DNA of 64,000 bases from Streptomyces sp. ICBB 8177. GTDB lineage: Bacteria; Actinomycetota; Actinomycetes; Streptomycetales; Streptomycetaceae. Shown piece after piece: positions 8,230-16,500 of the stretch. Numbering within the stretch: position 1 is the stretch's first letter; the number at the start of each line of letters is the position of its first letter. The notes beneath the pieces are model-generated. The model was not told the DNA's origin. It made no database searches and was given only the letters and a program-made list of their open reading frames with translations. The DNA lies in contig NZ_NSKH01000023.1 in assembly GCF_003144095.1 (NCBI RefSeq), forward strand, positions 482,964 to 546,963. The letters run 5' to 3'. A program made the translations under genes and the position numbers.

Positions 8230-8811
8230 TCAGTCGAGGGCGGCGAACTGCGGCCCGCTGGTGGGATCGTCGAGCGACCAGGCCCAGGCGGTGTCGCCGG
8301 GCTGCCCGGCGAGGCGGGGGAACGCGCCGCGGAAGAACAGCAGCGGCCTGCCCCGGCGCGCCTCGAACTCCCGCACCCTTCCCACGACCAGCAGGTGGTC
8401 GCCGCCGTCGTAGGTGCGCCACGGCTCGCAGCGCAGGTGCCCCACGCCGCCGCCCAGCCGGGGCGCCTCGGTGTCCTCGTCGATCCACGGCACCGTGGCC
8501 GGTGTCGTCGAGCCGGCGAAGTGCGTCGCCAGGTCCCGCTGGCCGTCGGCCAGGATGTTGATGGTGTACGGGCCGCTGCCCAGGTGCCCGGCGCTGCGGG
8601 TGCGGCGGTCGAGCGCGACCAGGACCAGTGGCGGGTCGAGCGAGACCGAGGTGAAGGAGTTGACGGTGGCGCCGTTGAGGAAGTCGCCCCGCCGGTAGGT
8701 CACCACGGTCACCCCGGTGGCGAAGTTTCCCAGGAACGTGCGCAGGGCGCGCGGGGCGACCGCGTTCCGCGCGGCGCCGTCCGCGGTGCGTGTGCTGCTA
8801 GCGGCTGCCAT
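8230..8811 (-). CDS. Flavin reductase (HpaC-like) partner of the HpaB-type hydroxylase
   Basis: A 193-residue flavin reductase-domain protein. Typical features are LRTFLGNFATGVTVVTYR at the N-terminus, the flavin-binding NGATVNSFTSVSLDPPLVLVAL near residues 50-70, and HLGSGPYTINILADGQRDLATHFAG. It should supply reduced flavin, using NAD(P)H, to the oxygenase encoded directly downstream. Its ATG at 8811 lies 14 bp inside the end of the PhzE-like gene, so the two are coupled in the long operon that runs from the NRPS genes. Confidence 0.88.
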   Translation of the reverse strand: MAAASSTRTADGAARNAVAPRALRTFLGNFATGVTVVTYRRGDFLNGATVNSFTSVSLDPPLVLVALDRRTRSAGHLGSGPYTINILADGQRDLATHFAGSTTPATVPWIDEDTEAPRLGGGVGHLRCEPWRTYDGGDHLLVVGRVREFEARRGRPLLFFRGAFPRLAGQPGDTAWAWSLDDPTSGPQFAALD

Positions 8812-10774
8812 GGGCGAACTCTTCCTCGTGCGTGTCGTCTTCCGTGCCGTCGTGCGTGGGGTGCCGGTGCCGGGCGTCGTCCTTCGTGGACAGCGCGTCG
8901 GCGAGCAGGCCGCGCAGGATGCCGGGTCCGTCGTCGGTCAGGAAGGACTCGGGGTGGAACTGGAGCGTGGCCAGGCCCCGGCCGGTCAGGCCGATCACCT
9001 CCTCGTCGGTGCCGTGCGCGACGCGCACCGGACCGCGGCCGAAGACCGGGTCCTCGACGGCGTCCCGCGGCGTGAAGGCGGTGTAGCTGTTGTAGAAGCC
9101 TGCCTCGTACCACCGGCCGCGCAGCGAGATGCGGCGCCTGCGGCCCTGGTTGGGGCGGGGCAGCCGTTCGAGGGGCAGCCCGAGCAGGTGGCACACCAAC
9201 TGGTGCCCGAGGCAGACGGCGGCCACGGGCAGTCCGGGGCGGGCGAGCAGGGCGCGGGCGGTCTCCCGCAGCCGGGTGATCTTCTCTCCGCACGGGTCGG
9301 TGGGATCGCCCGGTCCGGGGCCCAGCAGCACCAGGTCGTGCCCGATCCCCACGTCCGCCCGGGCCAGTTGGGCGGCCTCCCGCCAGGGGACGACGGTCAC
9401 CCGGTTGCCCAGGGCGCGCAACTGGTAGCCCAGCATGGCGGTGAAGGCGTCCTCGCCGTCCACGATCAGGACCGAGCGGGGAGCGTCGGTGTCGCGGTGG
9501 CGCCCCTCGTGGGTCCCGAGCCAGAACGACGACACGCCGGTGTTGCGTTCCCTCAACTCCCGCTGCACAGCCGGGGATTCGGCGAAGCCGGCCGGGGCGC
9601 GACCGGCGGGCCGATGGTCGTCCTTTCGTGCGCCGGCGAACTGGGCCAGCAGGGACGCCGCCTTGGCCGAGGTCTCGGCGGTCTCCGCCTGGGGGCGGGA
9701 GTCGCGCACCACGGTCGCCCCGGCCGCCAGCCGCATCGTGCCGTCGGCCGAGATGTCGGCGGTCCTGATGAGGATGGCGGAGTCCAGGGCGCGTTCGCCG
9801 CGCTCGTCGGTGGAGGCCAGCGCGATGACGCCGCTGTAGTAGCCGCGTCCCTCCGGCTCGTACCGGGCGATGACCCGGCAGGCGTTCTCCAGCGGGCTGC
9901 CCGTCACCGTCGGTGCGAACATCGTGGTGCGCAGGATGTCGGCGAGCGGGCGGCGGGAGCGGCCCCGCAGCACGTACTCGGTGTGCGCGACGCGGGACAT
10001 GCGGCGTAGCGCGGGCCCGGACACCCGCACGTCGTCGTGGCACAGCGCGGCCATCATCTTCAGTTCCTCGTCGACCACCATGTACAGCTCGTCGGCCTCC
10101 TTGGGGTCCTTCAGGAACGTCAGCAGCCCGTCCTCGTCGGGGCCGTGCTCCGCGTAGCGGTAGGTGCCGCTGATGGGGTTCATCCGCACGGTGTCCCCGT
10201 CGACGCGCACGTGCTGTTCCGGGGTGCTGCCGATCAGGTAGCGGTCGCCGGTGTGGACCAGGAAGGTCCAGTACGCGCCGGTCTCGCCGGTCAGCAGCCT
10301 GCGCAGCACCGCGCGGGCCGCGTCGTCGCCGAATCCGTCAAGGCGGGCCCGCAGGCTGCGCGCCAGGACGAAGTTGGCGCCCTCGCCCGTGCCGATCTCG
10401 TCCCGCACGATCCGCTCGACGGTGCGCGCGTACGCGTCGTCGTCGCGGTCGAAGTCCAGGGCGCCGATCGCGGGCGGTTCGCCGGGCAGGTCTTCGAGCA
10501 GCGTGGCGAGCGGGATCGTGGTGTGCTCGGCGACGTCCATCACCAGCAGCGGTTCGCCGTCGTCCGGGCAGGCGTAGCCGCGTTCCGCGATCTGGCGGTA
10601 CGGCATCAGCACGAGGCGTTCGCGGCCGTCGCCCTCCAGCGTCACCCGCTCCAGGCCTTCCGCCGCGCGCATCGGGCCGGTCAGCACCTCGACCCGGTCG
10701 CCGCCACCGCTGCCCGGCCGGTGCAGCAGGGCGTAGGGCGTACCCGGGGGCGGCAGGTACGGCGCGCCGGTCAT
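8798..10774 (-). CDS. PhzE-like 2-amino-2-deoxyisochorismate synthase (chorismate-binding plus glutaminase)
   Basis: A 658-residue fusion of a chorismate-binding (anthranilate synthase I-like) domain, roughly residues 90-430, and a class I glutamine amidotransferase domain, roughly 450-640. The glutaminase Cys is in AAVCLGHQLVC (near 520) and the His-Glu pair is in LQFHPES (near 606). This layout and length are those of PhzE, which makes ADIC from chorismate and glutamine, rather than of separate TrpE and TrpG. With the PhzD-like hydrolase next to it, the product is expected to enter the dihydro-3-hydroxyanthranilate route. The ATG at 10774 overlaps the PhzD-like stop (ATGA). Apparent open frame further upstream belongs to other genes' shadows. 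Confidence 0.88.
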   Translation of the reverse strand: MTGAPYLPPPGTPYALLHRPGSGGGDRVEVLTGPMRAAEGLERVTLEGDGRERLVLMPYRQIAERGYACPDDGEPLLVMDVAEHTTIPLATLLEDLPGEPPAIGALDFDRDDDAYARTVERIVRDEIGTGEGANFVLARSLRARLDGFGDDAARAVLRRLLTGETGAYWTFLVHTGDRYLIGSTPEQHVRVDGDTVRMNPISGTYRYAEHGPDEDGLLTFLKDPKEADELYMVVDEELKMMAALCHDDVRVSGPALRRMSRVAHTEYVLRGRSRRPLADILRTTMFAPTVTGSPLENACRVIARYEPEGRGYYSGVIALASTDERGERALDSAILIRTADISADGTMRLAAGATVVRDSRPQAETAETSAKAASLLAQFAGARKDDHRPAGRAPAGFAESPAVQRELRERNTGVSSFWLGTHEGRHRDTDAPRSVLIVDGEDAFTAMLGYQLRALGNRVTVVPWREAAQLARADVGIGHDLVLLGPGPGDPTDPCGEKITRLRETARALLARPGLPVAAVCLGHQLVCHLLGLPLERLPRPNQGRRRRISLRGRWYEAGFYNSYTAFTPRDAVEDPVFGRGPVRVAHGTDEEVIGLTGRGLATLQFHPESFLTDDGPGILRGLLADALSTKDDARHRHPTHDGTEDDTHEEEFAHGSR

Positions 10775-11487
10775 GTCGTTCCCCCGTCGTCCTCGGCGTT
10801 CCCGGCGTCCACGGCGTCCCTGCCGTCCCCGGCGTCCAGGGCGTCCAGCACCGCGCGGGCCGACGGGACGACGGCGCAGGTGCGCGCGGCCTGCCACAGC
10901 GCGATGTGGTGCTCGTCCGGGCCGAAATCGGCCACCGCGTCGCCGACGAGGAACACCTCGATGTCGTGGGTGAACGCCTCGACGGCGGTGGCGAGGCAGC
11001 CCACGTGCGCGTACACCCCGCAGATCACCAGCTGGTCGCGGCCCGCGGCGCGCAGCCGGCCCAGCAGGTCGCTGCGGAAGAACGCGCTGTAGCGCCACTT
11101 CGTCAGCACGGTGTCGTCGGCCGAGGGCGCCAACTCCTCGGCGATGGCGCGCTGTTCGGCCGTGGCGTCCATGCCGGGGCCCCACACGTCCGCCAGCAGT
11201 CCGCGGTCGTCCGGGGTCATCGCGCCGGGCTGCGCGGTGTAGAACACCGGCATCCGATGACGGACCGCGGCGTCCCTGAGCGCGGTGGCGTTGGCCAGCA
11301 AAGTGCGGTAGGGGTCGGCGGCGTGGTCGTAGAAGTCCAGGAAGTAACGCTGCATGTCGTGGACGAGCAGGGCGGCACGGTCGGGGGAGACCCGCCAGTG
11401 CGCCCGGCTGCCGGGCAGCAGGGACGGCGTGGGCATCGAGTAGGACCGCACGGAGATTCCTCGCGGGGCGGCGGTGGTCGCGGTCAT
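10771..11487 (-). CDS. PhzD-like isochorismatase making trans-2,3-dihydro-3-hydroxyanthranilate
   Basis: A 238-residue isochorismatase-family hydrolase. The catalytic Asp is in ALLVHDMQRYFLDFY (near residue 45), the Lys in VLTKWRYSAFF (near 127), and the segment GVYAHVGCLATA is as in EntB/PhzD. The N-terminal stretch SVRSYSMPTPSLLPGSRAHW also matches this subfamily. It should cleave the enolpyruvyl ether of ADIC, yielding DHHA and pyruvate. ATGA overlaps with both neighbours tie it to the SDR and the PhzE-like protein, so the three steps are produced together. The C-terminal 25 residues are Asp/Gly/Ala-rich and probably disordered. Confidence 0.9.
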   Translation of the reverse strand: MTATTAAPRGISVRSYSMPTPSLLPGSRAHWRVSPDRAALLVHDMQRYFLDFYDHAADPYRTLLANATALRDAAVRHRMPVFYTAQPGAMTPDDRGLLADVWGPGMDATAEQRAIAEELAPSADDTVLTKWRYSAFFRSDLLGRLRAAGRDQLVICGVYAHVGCLATAVEAFTHDIEVFLVGDAVADFGPDEHHIALWQAARTCAVVPSARAVLDALDAGDGRDAVDAGNAEDDGGTT

Positions 11488-12302
11488 GCCGCACCCAGTG
11501 CCGCGCCGCCGTCCACGGCCACCGTCGCCAGGGTGATGTGCGACGCCTCGGGCGACAGCAGGAACGCCACCGTGTGCGCGATGTCGTCCGGCACCGCCAC
11601 CTTGCCCAGCGGTATGCCGACCCGGAAGGCCGCAGGATCGCCTTCGAGGGTGGCCGCCCGGTCCTGCTCGCCGGACCACATCGACCGCAGCATCGGGGTG
11701 TCGGTGGACCCGGGTGCGACGACGTTGCAGCGGATGCCCAGCGGGCCGAGTTCGAGGCCCAGGGTGAGCGTGAGGCTCTGCGAGGCCGCCTTCGACGCGG
11801 CGTACGCGCCCATGTGAGCCCTCGGCACCCGCGCGGCGTTCGAGGCGATGGTGACGATCGCGCCGCAGCGGCGCTCCCGCATGCGGCGGGCCACGGCACG
11901 GCTGGCGAGGAAGACGCCGGTGGTGTTCACCGCGAAGGTGCGGTGCCACGCCTCGTCGTCGTAGTCCGTCAGATCACCGGTGTGCAGCACGCCGGCCGCG
12001 TTCACCAGCGAGGCCACCGGACCCTGGTGCTCCTCGACCACGCGGACCGCCTCCTCCACCTCGTCGCGCGACGCCACGTCGGCGACGTGCACGGAGCAGG
12101 CGCCGTCCGCTGTGGCGCGGCCGGACGCGGGCGGCTCGTCGTGGCCGAGTGCCTTGGCGGCCAGTTCGAGGCCCTTGGGGTCCCGGTCGAGCAGGGCCAC
12201 CCGGTCGCCCCGGGCGGCCAGCCGGGCGGCGACGGCGGCGCCCATGCCACCGGCCGCACCGGTGATCAGCGTCACCCCATCGTGTCGAGCTTGGTGTCGC
12301 AC
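11484..12302 (-). CDS. SDR dehydrogenase, likely DHHA to 3-hydroxyanthranilate
   Basis: A classical short-chain dehydrogenase of 272 residues. The cofactor motif TGAAGGMG is at residues 14-21, an NAAG motif follows in LVNAAGVLHTGD, and the catalytic YAASK sits in AHMGAYAASKAASQS. I placed the start at the GTG at 12302 because AAGGAGG lies 8 bp upstream; a second GTG at 12275 overlaps the DAHP synthase stop but would remove nearly all residues before the cofactor motif. In context (PhzE-like, PhzD-like) it should oxidise dihydro-3-hydroxyanthranilate to 3-hydroxyanthranilate, in parallel with EntA in enterobactin formation and with the limazepine route. Confidence 0.82.
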   Translation of the reverse strand: MRHQARHDGVTLITGAAGGMGAAVAARLAARGDRVALLDRDPKGLELAAKALGHDEPPASGRATADGACSVHVADVASRDEVEEAVRVVEEHQGPVASLVNAAGVLHTGDLTDYDDEAWHRTFAVNTTGVFLASRAVARRMRERRCGAIVTIASNAARVPRAHMGAYAASKAASQSLTLTLGLELGPLGIRCNVVAPGSTDTPMLRSMWSGEQDRAATLEGDPAAFRVGIPLGKVAVPDDIAHTVAFLLSPEASHITLATVAVDGGAALGAA

Positions 12303-13531
12303 CGTCGGTCCTCCTTCGCTGTCCTGGTCGCCGACGTCCTGGGTTGCCAGTGCGCGCACGCGGCGACGGCCTGCATCAGGTTGAGCCGCGGGTCGCACAG
12401 GGTCTGGTAGGCGCCGTCCTGGCCGGGCACGATGCCCGCGCCGTCGCACTCGGATATGTCGTTGGGCGAGGTCTCGATGTGCAGCCCCGCGCACACCCCG
12501 CCGCCCGCCTCGACCACGGAGACGAACAGCCGTATCTCGTCCATGATCTCGTCGAGCCTGCGGACCTTCAGGCCGCCCGCGCCACGCGTGGTGTTGCCGT
12601 GCATGGGATCGCACATCCACAACACCGGGTAGCCGGCTTCGCGCACGGCGCGCACCAGCGGCTCCAGCCGTTCGACCCGGCGGGCCCCGAAGCGCGCGGT
12701 GAACGTGAGGCGGCCCGGCGTGCGGTCGGGGTCCAGCACCGAGCACAGCCGCAGCACGTCGTCCACCGAGGCGTCCGAACTCACCTTGCAGGCGACCGGG
12801 TTGCGCAACGAGGCCAGCAACCGCACGTGCGCGCCGTCCGGTTGACGGGTGCGCTCGCCGATCCACGGCCAGTGCGTCGACGCCAGATAGTGGCCGCCGT
12901 CCCCGGTGGGACGCACCAGCGGCACCTCGTAGTCGAGGACCAGCGCCTCGTGGCTGGTCCAGATCCGCTCGGTGTCCGCGGCCCGGTCGCCGCGTCCGAG
13001 CCGGTCGACGGCGGACAGCACGCCGAGCGCCAGGTCCCGGCAGCGCACCAGGCGGCGGGGGTCGGGCACCCGCGCGGCGGCGTACGGCTCGGGGCTGTTG
13101 ACCATCGTGCCGCGGTACACCGGCAGTGTGTGGCCCCCATGTTCCTCGTAGCGATTGGAGCGGGGCTTGGCGAACTGCCCGGCCATCCGGCCGACGGTGA
13201 GCACCGGGCGCCCGGATCCCACGCGCATGATGTCGGCGAGGACGTCGAGCATCTCCACCTTGCGCTCCACGTCGTCCGCGCCGCACTCGGCCGGGTCCTC
13301 CGCGCAGTCCCCCGCCTGGAGGACGCAGAACTGACCGGTCGCGGCGCGGGCCAGCAGGTCGCCGAGGCGGCGCACGCCGTCCCAGCCGACGAGGGCGGGT
13401 CCCGCGCGCACCTCCTCGCGCGCCGCGGCCAGCCGTACGGGATCCGGCCACTGCGGCTGTTGCGCGGCCGGCCGCTCGGTGGCGTCCAGGACGGCGGCAC
13501 CGGCGGTGGGGAACTGACGGAATGCTTCCAT
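12272..13531 (-). CDS. Class II DAHP synthase dedicated to the aryl precursor (PhzC-like)
   Basis: A 419-residue class II (plant/AroG2-type) 3-deoxy-D-arabino-heptulosonate 7-phosphate synthase. Recognisable stretches are FCVLQAGDCAE near residue 68, VGRMAGQFAKPRSN, the metal and substrate region VLWMCDPMHGNTTR, and GGGVCAGLHIETSPNDISEC. It condenses PEP and erythrose 4-phosphate and would raise shikimate flux for the PBD aryl ring. It is shorter than housekeeping class II enzymes, as usual for cluster-borne PhzC-like copies that escape feedback control (inference). Its stop overlaps the SDR gene by 31 bp. Confidence 0.9.
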   Translation of the reverse strand: MEAFRQFPTAGAAVLDATERPAAQQPQWPDPVRLAAAREEVRAGPALVGWDGVRRLGDLLARAATGQFCVLQAGDCAEDPAECGADDVERKVEMLDVLADIMRVGSGRPVLTVGRMAGQFAKPRSNRYEEHGGHTLPVYRGTMVNSPEPYAAARVPDPRRLVRCRDLALGVLSAVDRLGRGDRAADTERIWTSHEALVLDYEVPLVRPTGDGGHYLASTHWPWIGERTRQPDGAHVRLLASLRNPVACKVSSDASVDDVLRLCSVLDPDRTPGRLTFTARFGARRVERLEPLVRAVREAGYPVLWMCDPMHGNTTRGAGGLKVRRLDEIMDEIRLFVSVVEAGGGVCAGLHIETSPNDISECDGAGIVPGQDGAYQTLCDPRLNLMQAVAACAHWQPRTSATRTAKEDRRCDTKLDTMG

Positions 13532-13594
13532 GACGAGCCTTTGCCGTAGGGGGTGTTCCGAGCCGGGTGAGGACGGCGGTGAGCCGGGAGCCGG

Positions 13595-16500
13595 TCAGCC
13601 GCTCAGCTCACCCGTGACCTGGAAGTACGAGATCATCGACCGGAAGTAGGCGGCCGTGATCCGCGGATAGCGCAGTCCGGCGCGCTCCAGCAGCGCCGTC
13701 GTGCGCGCGTTGTCGTAGGTGTTGTCGCCGAGTTCCAGCGCGCCTTCGCGCAGCAAGGGCACGGCGGCGGCCAGGGCGTTGTCACCGCCGGTGAGCGCCG
13801 CGTCCTCCAGGGCGCGCACCCACTCGTCGGCGGCCACGTCCAGCAACGGGTATCCACTGTCCCGGATCGCGGTGTGGATCACGTCGAAGGGCACTCCGTC
13901 CGGGTGGAACAGGTGCCGTACGCCACCGGTGGCCGTGGGATCGAGGGAGAGGGCGACGACCGCCTTCGCCACGAAGTCCACCGGCAGCAACTCGCTTGCC
14001 GTCTCCTTGGGTTCGGGGGCGCGGCCCAGCTGGATGAAGCTCTTGATCTGCCGCCACAGGAAGTCCTCGGTCTGGCAGGCACCGGTGGCGCTGTCGGCGC
14101 TGATGCGGCCGATGCGGTGGACGGTGACCGGCAGTCCGCGCTCCCGGGCGCTCAGCGCGAGGCGTTCGGCGACCCACTTGCTCTGGGTGTAGCCGATGCT
14201 CAGCGCCTCGTGCTCGCGCGGCACGCTGTCCTCCGTGATGACACCGGGATGCCCGGCGGGGGAGAACACGGCCAGGGTCGACATGTGGTGCACGGGTTTG
14301 ACCCGGCCGCGCGTCGCGAACTGCAGGACGTTGAGCACGCCGCCCACGTTGTCCGGCTTCACCGAGGCGTAGGGGGCGACGAAGTTGATGCGCGCCGCGG
14401 CGTGATAGACGGCGCCGACGCGGGCCGCCAGGGCGTCGTGGGCCTCGGCGGTCAGACCGAACCGGGCACGGGCCACGTCTGCGGGGACGGCCGTCACCCG
14501 GTCCGCGGTCAGCGCGTCCGCGAAGCCGTACGCCGTCGCGGTGGCACGCAGCCGTTCCCACGCGGCGGCCTCGTCGGCGGCGCGCACGAGGCAGTGGACG
14601 CGGTAGGGCGTCGCGGTGAGCAACTCCCGCAGCAGGTAGGCGCCGAGGAAACCGGTGGCGCCGGTCAGCAGGACCTCCCGGACCTCCCCGACGTCCACGG
14701 GCTCGACGTGATCCGGCGGCCTGATGTGATCGGGCAGGACCGCGTCGGCCGCCAGGTCGGGCAGGGACAGCGCGGAAGGCGCGGTGGCGTCGTCCCCGTC
14801 GAGCAGCCGGTCGATCCTGGCCGCCATGCCGCGGACCGTGGGGTCCTCGAAGAGCGCCCGCATCGGCACCTCGATCCCGTACGTCCTGCGCAGCCGGTAG
14901 GTGAGCGCGGTCGCGAGGATGGAGTGCCCGCCGAGAGCGAAGAAGTCGTCGTCGGCGCCGACCCGGTCCCGCTTGAGGACGTCCGCCCACTCGCGGGCGA
15001 TCTCCCGCTCGCGCCCGGTGGCCGGTTCGCGCCCGGCCGCAGACGGCTTGTCCGGGGTGAACAGCGCCGGGAGCGCCTTGCGGTCGATCTTGCCGCTCGG
15101 GGTCGTGGGCATGCGGTCGAGACGCACCAGCGCGGCCGGGAGCATGTAGTCCGGCAGGCCGCCGCCGAGAGCACGCCGCACGGTGGCGACGTCCAGCGGC
15201 TCGTCGCACACCACGAATCCCACCAGCCTCGTGTCGCCGGGGCCGTAGGTGATGGGCACGACGGCCGCTGCGGTGACCGGCTCGAGGGTGGTGAGCGCCG
15301 ACTCGACCTCGGCCGGCTCCACGCGGTAACCGCGGATCTTGATCTGGCCGTCCGTCCGCCCGAGGTACTCCAGCTCGCGGTCCCGCGTGACGCGCACCAG
15401 GTCGCCGGTCCGGTAGAGCCTGCCGTGCCCCGCCGGGTCGAAGGGGTCGGCGAGGTAGCGGCCCTCGGTCTCCTCGGGGCGGTTGTGGTAGCCGGGAGAG
15501 ATCACGTCACCACCGATGTACAGCTCACCGGGCACGCCCTCGGGCACGAGGTTCATCCGCTCGTCGAGGACGAGCAGCTTCAGGCCGGGGACGCCGGCGC
15601 CGATCGGGGGCGCGTCCGGCCACTCCCGCGGGCACGAGGGCAGTTCGTGGGACGTGGCGAGATGGGTCTCCGAGGGGCCGTACATGTTGAGCAGCCGGGC
15701 ACCGGTGTGACGGGAGAAGAACTCGCGGATCTGCGGTGTCACGACGAGTTGTTCGCCGACCGAGGCCACCTCGACCAGCGCGTCGAACCTCCGGTCCGAC
15801 CCGGCGGTGACCGCCGCGAGCTGGTGCACGGCGATGTACGGCAGGTACATCCGGCCGATGCGCTCTCGGGCCACGAAGTCCGCCAACCGGTCCAGGTCGG
15901 TGCGCAGTTCCTCCGGGACCAGCACGAGCGTCCCGCCCGCGCACAGCGTGCCGAAGATCTCCATCAGTGAGACGTCGAACGACAACGACATGTACTGCGA
16001 CGTCCGCGTCCACGCCCCGCAGGGGGACAGCGCCGCCTGCACGGCCACGAGGTTGGCGATGGTGGCGTCGTTGATCACGACACCCTTCGGCAGGCCGGTG
16101 GAGCCCGAGGTGTAGATGAGGTAGATCTCGTCACCGGTGGACTTGCGGCGCCCCAGGTCGCGTTCGTCCTCGGGGCCGCCCGGGCCGGACGCCACGTCGC
16201 GGCCCACCACGAACCGCTCCACACCGGACGGCAGCCGGGGCGCTTCGTCACCGGTCACCACGAGCCGCACGTCGGCGTCGTCGAGCATGAAGGCGACGCG
16301 GTCGGCCGGGTAGTGCGGGTCGAGCGGCACGTAGGAGGCGCCGGTCTTGAGCACGCCCAGCAGCACGGCGATCTGGTCGGTGGAGCGGTCGAGATGGAGG
16401 GCGACGCGGCGTCCCGGCCCCGCGCCGTGGGCGATCAGCGCGCGAGCCATCCGGTTCGCCCGGGCGTTGAGTTGACGGTACGTCAGCACCTCGCCGTCGA

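Noticed and set aside
10775-11899. N-terminal extension of the PhzE-like frame to 11899
   Set aside because: The extension overlaps the PhzD-like and SDR genes in another frame; the ATG at 10774 with ATGA overlap is the natural start.
12303-13451. Extension of the SDR frame into the DAHP synthase gene
   Set aside because: Sequence there is a shadow of the DAHP synthase; a strong AAGGAGG marks the start at 12302.
8798-13531. Phenazine cluster
   Set aside because: PhzC, PhzD and PhzE-like proteins are present, but no PhzA/B or PhzG is, and the PhzF-like protein sits in the alkylproline operon.
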